DNA from: Nostoc sp. ATCC 43529
GTDB taxonomy: Bacteria; Cyanobacteriota; Cyanobacteriia; Cyanobacteriales; Nostocaceae
Length of the DNA stretch: 64,000 nucleotides
Assembly: GCA_003326205.1 (NCBI GenBank)
Contig: LWTK01000105.1
Coordinates: forward strand, 62,001 to 126,000
Direction: 5' to 3'
Within the stretch, counting starts at the first letter, position 1, and each line of letters begins with the position of its first letter. Shown here piece after piece: positions 46,077-55,505 of this stretch. Made by a program: the position numbers and the translations under genes. Below the pieces are notes generated by a model. It saw only the letters and a list, made by a program, of their open reading frames with translations. It was not told where the DNA came from and did no database searches.

Positions 46077-46725
46077 ATGACACAAGAATTAATAGACCTC
46101 AGAACTTGTATTTTAGAAGGACGTTTTGCAGATGCGTTGGCAATTGTTGATGAATTAGAGGGAATGAGTAGACAAGCTATTCTGCGTAATATCGAAGCTT
46201 ATTTAAGAATTTTGTTAATTCATTTAATTAAAAACCAACTATAGGAATCCGGTTTGATATCTGAAATTATTTGCGTAGTTAGGCAAAAGGCAAAAGGCAA
46301 GAGGCAAAAGGGTTTCAGAAAATATATGTGTACAGACTTATTTTCAATAATCAGATATGATTCCTATAGAGCAGAGATTAACAAATTCTTGGGCAGCTTC
46401 TATTCGGAATGCAATCCGCGAAATTAGAGAAGTAAATCTCAAAGAAAATAAAACATATTATTATATCAATTTAAATGAATGGGAAAATTTGATAGAAGAG
46501 GAAGTTATGGAAGATGCGATCGCAGATGCAAGTGAAGAAGTGATGAATGGTAAATTCACTCGCTCTCAATTGTCAGCGATGCTAGATAAAAACCAGATTA
46601 TAGCCACAGCAATAAATCTCCTGGCTTTAACATATACTTATTCGCCGAAGGAATTACCAGCAATTATGGATGATTATCTGAGCCAGTTAGCTGGGGGAGA
46701 AAATTGGATAAATCGAGAAAAATAA
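46077..46725 (+). pseudogene. DUF29 family gene split by a MITE
   Basis: The first part (46077-46241) encodes MTQELIDLRTCILEGRFADA to LIKNQL, and the second (46369-46725) continues EQRLTNSWAASIRNAIREIR to the end. Together they give a 173-residue protein that aligns throughout with the intact paralogue at 58618-59061 (LIKQQAENRTTRSWEVSIRN in the same place). The break is a 125-base element whose first codon is TAG. Excising it with one copy of its TA duplication restores the frame (AAC CAA CTA GAG CAG). The start ATG has GAGG 9 bases upstream; an in-frame TTG at 46062 is less likely. Confidence 0.85.
46242..46366. mobile_element. 125-base MITE with TAGGAATC ends and TA target duplication
   Basis: The left end TAGGAATCCGGTTTGATATC and right end GATATGATTCCTA are inverted repeats (TAGGAATC then ATATCTGA, with a 7-base interruption on the left). 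TA flanks both sides (46240-46241, 46367-46368), as for IS630/Tc1-mariner-type elements. The interior holds GGCAAAAGGCAAGAGGC heptamers. A motif close to its left end occurs at about 12871. Confidence 0.85.
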
Positions 46726-46880
46726 GGCGATCGCTCTTTATCTTAAACTGCAATTTAGCAAAAACACTGAATTAGCAAATATAGTCAATATTCCGGTATG
46801 CTGATTGCGAAAGTGTAACATTTATTTTATATTACTGTACGGATAACAAACAAAGAAGTTTTCGCCAATTCAAGGTAGAG

Positions 46881-47717
46881 ATGATGAGAGAAATAACTCG
46901 CCGCAAATTTATCGCCACAGCCACCTTGGCGACGGGTTTTGCTTTGGCAGTGCAACCGATTTCTGCCGGAGTCATCACCACTGATACCAAGGGTTTAGTA
47001 GCTGGTGCGGTGAAAATTCCTGTTAAAGATGGCGAAATTCCTGCCTATAGAGCATTACCCGCTACTGGAGAGAATTTCCCAATTGTTCTGGTACTCTCGG
47101 AAATCTTTGGCGTACACGAGCATATTCAGGATATCACTCGCCGCTTTGCTAAGTTAGGATATTTAGCGATCGCTCCAGAATTGTTTGTCCGTCAAGGCGA
47201 TGTCTCAAAATTAAGCAGTATCGATGAAATTCGCCCAATTATTGCCAAAGTACCAGATGCCCAAGTTTTATCAGACCTTGACGCCACGGTAGACTGGGCT
47301 GTGAAATCAGCTAAGGGTAATGCTAATAAATTAGCGGTTACAGGCTTTTGTTGGGGCGGCCGCATTACTTGGCTATACGCAGCGCACAATCCTAACGTGA
47401 AAGCTGGTGTAGCATGGTACGGGCGACTCGTAGGTGATGCTACTCAACTTCAACCCAAGTATCCCGTTGATATTGCCTCAAAACTGACAGTCCCCGTTCT
47501 GGGACTTTATGGGGGTCAGGATACTGGTATTCCTCTAGATACAGTAGAGCAAATGCGCGAGCGCCTCAAGTCAAGCAGCAGCAAATCTGAAATCATTGTC
47601 TACCCCGATGCACCCCACGCCTTTTTTGCTGATTATCGTCCCTCCTACCGCGAAACAGAAGCTAAGGAAGGCTGGCAGCGCCTTTTGGCGTGGTTCAAGG
47701 AATATGACGTGCAATAA
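46881..47717 (+). CDS. Dienelactone hydrolase family protein with Tat signal
   Basis: A 278-residue alpha/beta-hydrolase. The N-terminus TRRKFIATATLATGFALAVQ carries a twin-arginine motif and hydrophobic stretch, so export by the Tat system is likely. The catalytic residues of the family are visible: Cys157 in GFCWGGR, an Asp in GGQDTGIPL, and His in DAPHAFFADY. Dienelactone hydrolases open lactone rings, but many cyanobacterial members have unknown substrates. Two ATG codons lie in tandem at the start. It is monocistronic. Confidence 0.88.
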   Translation: MMREITRRKFIATATLATGFALAVQPISAGVITTDTKGLVAGAVKIPVKDGEIPAYRALPATGENFPIVLVLSEIFGVHEHIQDITRRFAKLGYLAIAPELFVRQGDVSKLSSIDEIRPIIAKVPDAQVLSDLDATVDWAVKSAKGNANKLAVTGFCWGGRITWLYAAHNPNVKAGVAWYGRLVGDATQLQPKYPVDIASKLTVPVLGLYGGQDTGIPLDTVEQMRERLKSSSSKSEIIVYPDAPHAFFADYRPSYRETEAKEGWQRLLAWFKEYDVQ

Positions 47718-48505
47718 GTTACTATAGCCGCGATTTCTAATCGCTAGGGCTAGCTACAAGATGTGAGTCACAGCTTCGGGGCAGGTTCAGGGCAGTCCCA
47801 ATGAAAAAATTTCATCACCATGAATGAAAATGTGGTAACTTCCAAGATAAAGCTGAGACAAGCGAGGTTGTTTCCTTATTAGAGATTTAGGAGCTGATTA
47901 TTTCGACAAACAACAACCGGAAAGTGTCAAGAAACGTTTGATTAAACGCCTAGAAAAACTTGGTTATCAAGTTAGTGTTGAACCTGTTCCGGTCGCAATT
48001 TAAACCTGTAATCAATATTTTGTTTCGGCTGTGTCGCCATTCAACGACAAGAGTCACATATTCTTCTTTGATTTAAGCCGAAGTTTGATTTTCAAGTCAG
48101 GGGAGCAGGGGGAAAGAGACTTTTGGGATTTTTGCACAGATATGGTAATCCTAAGTGATTAGGCGGACATGATATAACGGAAAATCGTAGATGCAAAACG
48201 CCTTGCCCTTAATTGTTCAGTATTTACCCACAGACGAGAGCCACCACTTCAGCATATTTTCATTAAAAATATTTTTTAGTGCCCAAAGATTAAAATTTCT
48301 AAGAAGTCTTGATTTACACCTTTGACATTCAAGTATATAACTCCAATAATCTTATTACGTAAAAATTCGGAATTATATAGAAATCTGACTCGCATCTTGC
48401 TAAGTATACTGAGAGCTAAAACCTATTCTGGCTAGCTCTGAGTCAGCTTGGCTTGGAAAAAATCAAATCGATTTTTATATAAACTGGTGTTAACAGGGTT
48501 GTATT
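47718..48505. other. Intergenic region with a transposase remnant
   Basis: Apart from the remnant at 47857-48003 it contains an imperfect TAGCCGCGATTTCTAATCGC stretch near 47727 and AT-rich DNA. No intact gene. Confidence 0.5.
47857..48003 (+). pseudogene. C-terminal transposase remnant
   Basis: A short open stretch reads RDLGADYFDKQQPESVKKRL then IKRLEKLGYQVSVEPVPVAI and a stop. The DYFD...RLxKRLExLGYxV pattern is typical of the C-terminal end of a cyanobacterial transposase. There is no start codon, no upstream domain and no terminal inverted repeat nearby, so this is a relic of an insertion sequence. The exact IS family is uncertain. Confidence 0.5.
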
Positions 48506-48817
48506 ATGCTTTTTTCAAAGTCAAAACCAAGCTTAAAAATTAGTCAAAAAGATAAAAATTCAAGTTTTTATACAACTCAAAAGAACATAATACTACTCAT
48601 TGCATATTTAATTACTTTACCAATTTTTACTTTGATAACTTTATCCTTCTTAGTGCCATTATTGTCTGTATTCACTATTAATTTATCTACTTCCGCAGGA
48701 AGCTTACATCACTCTACATCAATTCCTTGGATAGATGATGCATCTGAATGCGAATATACTGGCAGAGACTGGCGCGATCGCAAGTGTTGGGATAACGAAC
48801 ACAGTCCCATGTTCTAA
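48506..48817 (+). CDS. Hypothetical membrane protein
   Basis: A 103-residue protein with a basic N-terminus and a long hydrophobic segment (about residues 28-58, one or two helices), then a polar tail with two cysteines and Trp/Asp-rich CEYTGRDWRDRKCWDNEHSP. It probably sits in the membrane with the tail outside the cytosol. No family is recognised. The ribosome-binding site is weak. It is convergent with the giant kinase gene, 34 bases away. Confidence 0.6.
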   Translation: MLFSKSKPSLKISQKDKNSSFYTTQKNIILLIAYLITLPIFTLITLSFLVPLLSVFTINLSTSAGSLHHSTSIPWIDDASECEYTGRDWRDRKCWDNEHSPMF

Positions 48818-48851
48818 GCCAATTTGCTTTTCGGATAAATTTCCCTCTTTC

Positions 48852-51800
48852 TTATCGAATTGGAATGAAGATCGCAAATTCTGTACCTTGACCAGGAGAA
48901 GAGTTGCATTCGATAGAACCGCCGTGTTTTTCTACTATAATTTGGTGAGCGATCGCCAATCCTAACCCCGTCCCTTTTCCCACAGCTTTCGTAGTAAATA
49001 GATGGTCAAATATTTTTTGTTTAACTGACTCACTTATTCCCTGACCATTATCAGCAATGGCAATTTTAACAAAGTTATTTTCCACTGAAGTGGTAATTGC
49101 GATGCAGTTGGGATTGGCTTTAATCTCCTCAAAACTGCGTCCGCTATTTGATTCTTCTAAAGCATCGATAGCATTAGCTAAAATATTCATAAACACCTGA
49201 TTTAATTGCCCAGGAAAACACTCAATTTGCGGTAAATTTCCATATTTTGTAATAACTTCAATTGCTGGACGTTGTTCGTTAGCTTTGAGGCGATGCTTCA
49301 AAATTAAAATTGTACTATCGATGCCTTCATGAATATTAAATGTCACTTTGTAATCTTTATCAGCACGAGAAAAAGTACGGAGACTGGTACTAATATTTTT
49401 TAATCTATCGCAAGCTATTGTCATGGAATCAAGCATTTTTGGTAAGTCTTGTAAACTATATTCCAAGTCAATTTCTTCGGCATGGTCGATAATTTCGTCG
49501 TTTTTGTTGGGGAAACTTTCTTGATAGAGTTTTAAGTGTTCAACAATATCGGCAATAGTTGGTTTAGCTTGTTTAATACTGGCGGCAATAAAACCCAAAG
49601 GATTATTCATTTCGTGAGCCACACCAGCAACTAAGTTGCCCAAAGCAGACATTTTCTCACTTTGAATCATTTTTAATTGTGCTTGTTGGAGGTTTTGTAA
49701 AGCAGTTTCTAGTTCTTGGGCTTTTTGTTGAAGTTGGGCTTCGGCAAGTTTGCGTAAGCGAAGTTCTTCGTAGACATCGGTCATATCATCTGCCAGGGAA
49801 GCAACTCCAATTGTCTCGCCATCCGCAGTCACAAGCGGACTGTTATACCAAGCACAAATAATAATTTTGCCATCCTTTGTTACATTCTCATTAATGTTGT
49901 AACTACCGCCCTTCTGCGATATGATTTCGCCGCTAACTTCCTCTAATTGTGCTTGAATCGTTTGAGGAACGATGAATTGGAAATGATGACCCAAAGCCTC
50001 TTGTTTAGTGTAGCCAAACATGCGTTCTGCTGCTGGGTTCCAGTCAGTAACCCGAAAATTGTTATCCCACTCGATAACAGCTAGTGGAGTTTGTTGAACT
50101 AATAGTTGGAGTCTTTGTTGGGATGTTCGCAGTTGGTTTTCAGCTTGTTTGGCTTCGCTAATATCTAACAAGAATCCATCCCAAACTACAGTTCCATCTG
50201 CTTTTTGTTCGATTCGAGCTTGGGCGTGAATCCATTTAAGAATCCCAGATGGTGTAATAATTCGCCCCGACCATTCAAAAGGAGTTAGGGTTTGCATTGA
50301 GTTAATGACAGACTGCTGGTAACTTGCGGCATCATCTGGATGCGTTGTTTCTATGATCAACTGCACATTAGCGATCGCTTCTTCGGCTGTGATTTCGTAT
50401 AGTTCATAACATTCTCCACTGATGTAAGTGAGAGACATTGCACCATCAGCAGATATCTGGTACTGATAAACAATCCCAGGAACATTATCTACAAGTTTCT
50501 CAAAGCGAGAGTTACTCGCACTCAATTCGGCAAGCGATCGCTCTAACTTTTGGGCATATTCTAAGGAACGTTCGTAAAGTCGGGCATTTTCTAGGGAAAT
50601 GGCGGCTTGGGTGCAAATTAAATTCAACAGTTCAACGCGATCGCTTGTGAACGCTCCCGTCGCTAAATTATTTTCTAGATATAAAATGCCCATCAATTTC
50701 CCTTGATGCAAAATCGGACTGCACAAGATACTCTTAGGCTGCTGGCGAACAATGTAGGGGTCGTTGGCTAAGGTGCAATCTGCCATCGCATCCACCAAGA
50801 CAACAGTCTGTTTGTTGTGCTTGACTTTGTAAATCAGCTTCAAGGGAATTTGCTGGCTGTCTTCAATGGGAAGGCGCTGGAACACGACTGGCTCTGTTCC
50901 TTGGATAATTGAGCCTTTAATTAACAAGCGATTGTCTCGCAACAGCATTAACACGCATTTATCAGCCCCTGCATCTTCGATGACGATAGAAAGCAACGAT
51001 GACAGCAGTTTTTCAAGTTCGATTTCACCTGAAATAGTTTGGGAAGCTTTGAGAATAGCTTTTAAATCTAAAATATGTGAGACACTGCTGCTAGAACTGC
51101 CCGAAGAAGCGGATGTAATACTTTCAAATGCGAAGATAGTTTCGTTAATGGAAAGGGGAGAACGGATTTGCTGTAATATCGGCGCAAGTAGTTGGGGATA
51201 GCGTCTTTCTAAGTCAGCGACTTTGGCTTTTGCACCCCAGCGAGCATAGGCGTAGTAGGCTTGAGTAATATAGTCCTGAGCAATCCGATCCTTACCCCAT
51301 TCGATGTAAAATTTTGCTGCTAATTCGTTGGCGAGTGCTGCAATTTGGGTAAAGTGATTTTCTTTGGCTGCGGTAATGGCGCCATCGTAAGAGGCGATCG
51401 CCTCTGCGTAATTACCAGAAACTCTGGCCATTTCAGCCGCAACCAACAGCGATTGATGCAAAAAGTTCTCTGGACAGGTTTGCGTCCAGGTTTCTAGAAC
51501 CTGCCGATGCTGCTGCATTACATCCCAGTAGTGTAGTTGATTCTCTGGTGTTGCTTGGGGATAAAGTGCGGCTAAACTAAGCGGGTAATAGAAGTGGAAT
51601 AGAATGATGGGAAACAGACCAAGATTAGAAGCTAAGGTTTTTTCAGCAATAGCAGCAACTTCCACGGCATCGGCATAGCGACCATACAAGTACAATAGCT
51701 GGATTTTCAAGAAGCAATACCAATTGATACCAGCTTCAAAATTATTCTTGTGCCAAAGATCGAGGCAGAGAATGTGGCGATCGCTCTGATTAACCAGTAA

Positions 51801-54800
51801 ATCGGGTTCTGCCAACAAACCTTGCAAGTGCAAAACAAATTCCTGCTGTAGGTAAAATGTATGCGTCATATTGACGTTATTTACTTGTTGCACGTAGCTC
51901 AAGTATTTCTCGGTTTCGGCATACACCTCTGATAAGTAATCGCCCTTCAACAGCATTGTCCAAATCAGACATATTACTGCCCAGATACCAAACCCAATGT
52001 CACCTGTTTCATAACTGGCTTGAAGAGATTGTTGGTAAACTGCTAGGTTTTCCACCAGCGGTCTGTTGTAGGGATTGATTGTATGACCAAAAACGTTATT
52101 GGTTTTGGGAATAAACTTGGTGCTATTGAAATGGCGATCGAGCTTTCGCCCCAACGCCCCAAATTCGTAAGCATTTCGGTAGTCTCCCTGAATTATGAGC
52201 ATCATCCCATACAAACAGTAAGCACAGCCCGAACTTTCGGCATTGCCATAGGTTAATGAAGTATGAACCATTAACAGGATGCTCAGAATTGTCAGTGCTT
52301 GATTGCCACCGACATAAGCAGCCCCCCAGAGATCGGGCAGGATTGACATACATACTTTTTTCGCCGGATCGGTCATCTCAGGCAGATCGAATACATCTGC
52401 GGGTTGCACAGTTTCCAATTTGGCATGGATCTCCTGGAGTGTGGCGGCAATCAGCGCTTGCTGGCCTTCTTCGGTTGCCGGAATGCTCATGCCCATAACA
52501 CTCAAGGCGCTCAGTGCAGCTTCATAAGCTGCGGGTAGATTAACTCCCTGATTGGATCTCAGAGCTAGTTGCAGCCCATAAATCTCTGCTAGATCGAATT
52601 TATTCTCAGTGTATTGTAATGCCTGATGAAAAAGTCGTTCTGCTTCGGCAAAGCGTCCTGTAATGTATTCGCACTCTGCACATTCCCGATAAAGCTTAAA
52701 TGTAAGGTCGTAAGCAGTCTGCCAGCTATCTTCGGGAAGCATTTCCATGCCGATGGCGCAGTATTTAATGGCTGCTTTATAAGCTGTGGAAACTTTTGCT
52801 TTTTTGCCAGCAATCAGATTCAACTGAGCTAACTCATAGCGATCGCCGATTCCATCGATTAGAGCAATTCCATTGTTCAACTGATTAACAATATCAAAAA
52901 CATTCAGTTCTACAGCTTCAGGTGCAGTATTTTTTAACAATAATTGCCCAATTTTGAGATGAGTGGCTTGCTTTTGGTCGTCAGGAATCAGAGAATAAGC
53001 AGCTTGTTGGACGCGATCGTGTATAAATTTGTATGTAACTGCCATTTTTTCTTGACCATTAGTCGTTTTTTTGCTCTTTTCTAATGACCAATGACCAATG
53101 ACTAATGACTCTTGTTGATAAAACTTATAAATATCACCAATTGGTAAAATCAACCCTTCTTGTAATGCTTTCCACAAACTAGCAGCCGTTTCAATTTGTG
53201 ATTGTTCCGAAACAATCGCCAAAGTTTCTAAATCAAACTGATTGCCAATACAAGCACCTAACTGCAATACCTGTTGAGTTGATGGCGGTAGTTTTCGTAA
53301 TTGCAATGCCATAAAGGCAACAACATCGTCTGTAACTGCTTGAGTAGTCACTTGTACAATGTCAAATTGCCAACAGCCTAACTCAATATCAAATTGAATG
53401 AGATTTTCTTGATGTAATGCTTTAAGAAACTGGGTTGCAAAAAATGGATTTCCTTTGGTTTTCTGATAAATCAATACAGAAAGATTCCATGCCAAATCTT
53501 CTTTACATTTTAGGGTATCAGCAACTAAATTATTTACTTGGACTTGACTCAATGGTGCTAAATTAATCGTATTAATCGTTGCTTGTGATTTGGTAATTTC
53601 ATCCAAAGTCAATATTAATGGATGTGATGGTTGGACTTCGTTATCACGATATGCACCAATAATGAAAAGATAGCCTGCATCAACCATTAATAGTTGCATT
53701 AAATTTAGTGATGCCGAATCCGCCCATTGCAAATCATCTAAAAAGATTACTAACGGATGTTCAGCACTGGCAAAGACTTGAGTAAAGTTTTGAAACAATA
53801 AATTAAATCGATTTTGTGCTGCCATTCCTGATAACTCTATGGCAGGTGGTTGTTGACCAATAATTATTTCTAGTTCTGGTATGACTTCAATGATTACCCG
53901 TCCATTTTCTCCAACGGCATCTAATATTTTTTCTTTCCATTGCTGAATCTGGGCATCACTTTCTGTTAACAATTGTCCCATTAAATCGCGGAATGCTTGC
54001 ACAAAGGCGCTAAAGGGAATATTCCTTTGAAATTGGTCGAATTTGCCTTTGATGAAATAACCGCGTTGCCGCACAATTGGTTTATGGACTTCGTTGACAA
54101 TGGCAGTTTTTCCAATGCCGGAAAACCCAGCTACCAGCATCATTTCTGTTGTCCCAAGGCTGACTCGCTCAAATGCTTGCAGGAGGCTTGATACTTCGGT
54201 TTCTCTGCCATAGAGTTTATCGGGAATGATGAAGCGATCGCACACATCCCTCTGTGCAATTTCAAAACTCTCAATCGAACCCGTTTCTCTTAGCTGTTGT
54301 AAACAATTTTCTAAATCAAATCTCAATCCGAAAGCACTTTGATATCTCTCTTGGGCATTCTTCGCCATTAATTTCATGACGATATCTGAAATTACCTGCG
54401 GAATCTCTTTCTTGTTCGCTAACGCAATTGGCATTTTGGCAATATGACAATGCAACAATTCCATTGCATCGTTCGCTGTAAATGGTAATTCTCCTATAAG
54501 TAATTCGTAAAAAGTTACGCCCAAAGAATAAAAATCAGTGCGATAGTCAATCCCCCGATTCATTCTGCCCGTCTGTTCTGGAGAAATATAAGCCAGCGTC
54601 CCTTCTAAACCATTGGGATTGACAAGACCTTGAGTTTCTCTTGCTAGTAGTGATGCAATACTAAAGTCAATTAATTTAACTTGCTTAGTTTCGGGATTAA
54701 TTAATATATTGCTGGGTTTAATATCTTTATGAATAATCCGTTCGCGGTAGAGTATATCTAAGGTGTTGGAGAGAGCGATCGCTATTTGTAAAAATTCATC

Positions 54801-55109
54801 TAGAGATACAATATTCTTGTTAGCAAAATAATCTTTAAGGGAAATTCCCCCACAGTCTTCCATAACTAACATATAGCCATTTTGGTAAGGTTCGAGGCTA
54901 TAGGTTTGGATGATTCCAGGATAGTTGAGATTCTTGGCGATGGTATATTGATTGCGAAATTGTACAAGTTCGCTAAAACTGGGATAAGGATTCTTCAGCA
55001 GCTTAATAACCACTGGTAATGAATCAATCTCTCGAACAGCCCGATAAACTAGCGTTCTGGAACCATCATAAAGTTTTTCGCTCAGGTCATATCCGGGAAT
55101 GTTAATCAT
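48852..55109 (-). CDS. Ser/Thr kinase - AAA ATPase - GAF - PAS - histidine kinase multidomain sensor
   Basis: A signalling protein of about 2085 residues. In order: a Ser/Thr protein kinase (about 5-265, catalytic IIHKDIKPSNILI, DFS in place of DFG), a large AAA/STAND-like ATPase with P-loop GFSGIGKT (near 328) and Walker B FLDDLQWADSA, and a TPR-like helical region. Then come a GAF domain (about 1350-1500), two PAS domains (about 1535 and 1665), and a histidine kinase with H-box GVAHEMNNPLGF (near 1832) and ATPase motifs IADNGQGIS and GTGLGLAI. The ATG at 55109 (MINIPGYDLSEK) fits homologues; a TTG at 55187 would add 26 residues from upstream DNA. A block of about 24 residues near 665-688 is encoded by heptamer repeats. 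No response regulator gene is adjacent. Confidence 0.9.
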   Translation of the reverse strand: MINIPGYDLSEKLYDGSRTLVYRAVREIDSLPVVIKLLKNPYPSFSELVQFRNQYTIAKNLNYPGIIQTYSLEPYQNGYMLVMEDCGGISLKDYFANKNIVSLDEFLQIAIALSNTLDILYRERIIHKDIKPSNILINPETKQVKLIDFSIASLLARETQGLVNPNGLEGTLAYISPEQTGRMNRGIDYRTDFYSLGVTFYELLIGELPFTANDAMELLHCHIAKMPIALANKKEIPQVISDIVMKLMAKNAQERYQSAFGLRFDLENCLQQLRETGSIESFEIAQRDVCDRFIIPDKLYGRETEVSSLLQAFERVSLGTTEMMLVAGFSGIGKTAIVNEVHKPIVRQRGYFIKGKFDQFQRNIPFSAFVQAFRDLMGQLLTESDAQIQQWKEKILDAVGENGRVIIEVIPELEIIIGQQPPAIELSGMAAQNRFNLLFQNFTQVFASAEHPLVIFLDDLQWADSASLNLMQLLMVDAGYLFIIGAYRDNEVQPSHPLILTLDEITKSQATINTINLAPLSQVQVNNLVADTLKCKEDLAWNLSVLIYQKTKGNPFFATQFLKALHQENLIQFDIELGCWQFDIVQVTTQAVTDDVVAFMALQLRKLPPSTQQVLQLGACIGNQFDLETLAIVSEQSQIETAASLWKALQEGLILPIGDIYKFYQQESLVIGHWSLEKSKKTTNGQEKMAVTYKFIHDRVQQAAYSLIPDDQKQATHLKIGQLLLKNTAPEAVELNVFDIVNQLNNGIALIDGIGDRYELAQLNLIAGKKAKVSTAYKAAIKYCAIGMEMLPEDSWQTAYDLTFKLYRECAECEYITGRFAEAERLFHQALQYTENKFDLAEIYGLQLALRSNQGVNLPAAYEAALSALSVMGMSIPATEEGQQALIAATLQEIHAKLETVQPADVFDLPEMTDPAKKVCMSILPDLWGAAYVGGNQALTILSILLMVHTSLTYGNAESSGCAYCLYGMMLIIQGDYRNAYEFGALGRKLDRHFNSTKFIPKTNNVFGHTINPYNRPLVENLAVYQQSLQASYETGDIGFGIWAVICLIWTMLLKGDYLSEVYAETEKYLSYVQQVNNVNMTHTFYLQQEFVLHLQGLLAEPDLLVNQSDRHILCLDLWHKNNFEAGINWYCFLKIQLLYLYGRYADAVEVAAIAEKTLASNLGLFPIILFHFYYPLSLAALYPQATPENQLHYWDVMQQHRQVLETWTQTCPENFLHQSLLVAAEMARVSGNYAEAIASYDGAITAAKENHFTQIAALANELAAKFYIEWGKDRIAQDYITQAYYAYARWGAKAKVADLERRYPQLLAPILQQIRSPLSINETIFAFESITSASSGSSSSSVSHILDLKAILKASQTISGEIELEKLLSSLLSIVIEDAGADKCVLMLLRDNRLLIKGSIIQGTEPVVFQRLPIEDSQQIPLKLIYKVKHNKQTVVLVDAMADCTLANDPYIVRQQPKSILCSPILHQGKLMGILYLENNLATGAFTSDRVELLNLICTQAAISLENARLYERSLEYAQKLERSLAELSASNSRFEKLVDNVPGIVYQYQISADGAMSLTYISGECYELYEITAEEAIANVQLIIETTHPDDAASYQQSVINSMQTLTPFEWSGRIITPSGILKWIHAQARIEQKADGTVVWDGFLLDISEAKQAENQLRTSQQRLQLLVQQTPLAVIEWDNNFRVTDWNPAAERMFGYTKQEALGHHFQFIVPQTIQAQLEEVSGEIISQKGGSYNINENVTKDGKIIICAWYNSPLVTADGETIGVASLADDMTDVYEELRLRKLAEAQLQQKAQELETALQNLQQAQLKMIQSEKMSALGNLVAGVAHEMNNPLGFIAASIKQAKPTIADIVEHLKLYQESFPNKNDEIIDHAEEIDLEYSLQDLPKMLDSMTIACDRLKNISTSLRTFSRADKDYKVTFNIHEGIDSTILILKHRLKANEQRPAIEVITKYGNLPQIECFPGQLNQVFMNILANAIDALEESNSGRSFEEIKANPNCIAITTSVENNFVKIAIADNGQGISESVKQKIFDHLFTTKAVGKGTGLGLAIAHQIIVEKHGGSIECNSSPGQGTEFAIFIPIR
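53044..53115. repeat. TGACCAA heptamer repeat inserted in frame in the giant kinase gene
   Basis: CTAATGACCAATGACCAATG and neighbours are the same heptamers that fill spacers at 1940-2120 and 23803-23850. Read on the coding strand they give SLVIGHWSLEK, sitting between DIYKFYQQE and VTYKFIHDRVQQAAYSL, an otherwise conserved stretch. Confidence 0.72.
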
Positions 55110-55187
55110 AAATGCCAAACCTTCAACACCAGATTTAGTATTCCCATATTCAGATTTGATTTGGGAATGGCTAGATTGCTTGTGCAA

Positions 55188-55505
55188 AAAACTTAGTAGT
55201 AAGTAGAAGGCAGGAGGCAGGAGGCAGAAGGGAACAGCCAGTTTTTATCGTTACATTTAATTATGTCTACCAACTTATTTTTGTAAAAACCAACTAATGT
55301 GTATCTATTAGAGTGTTACTCTAAGAACTTTAGAGATATTAGGATAGACATAGCCTTTTATTCTCTTCCTTCATTGGAGGGCGAGCATCAGTTGAGCATG
55401 AATGCTGAGTATGAAAATATATCAAAAAAACATGCTCAAAGGGTGAAAGTAGAGTAACTGAGCATTAAAAGAGCATTAGAGAGTGAAGGCTGAAGTATTG
55501 ATAAT
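55188..55505. other. Divergent promoter region with a MITE-like copy
   Basis: Lies between the giant kinase and GTPase genes. The MITE-like copy occupies 55200-55277. The rest is AT-rich, with GAGCAT/GCTGAG repeats (TGAGCATGAATGCTGAGTAT near 55392). Promoters not resolved. Confidence 0.5.
55200..55277. mobile_element. MITE-like element (TAGACATAATTAA family), copy C, inverted
   Basis: Reads TAAGTAGAAGGCAGGAGGCA at the left and TTAATTATGTCTACCAACTT at the right, in opposite orientation to the copies at 38365 and 45228. The interior is shorter but keeps the GGGAACAGCCAGTTTT equivalent of ACTGGCTTTTCCC. Confidence 0.62.

Noticed and set aside
55110..55187. Extra 26 residues at the N-terminus of the giant kinase from a TTG codon
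   Set aside because: No ribosome-binding site is evident, and homologues of this type begin at about the Met at 55109.
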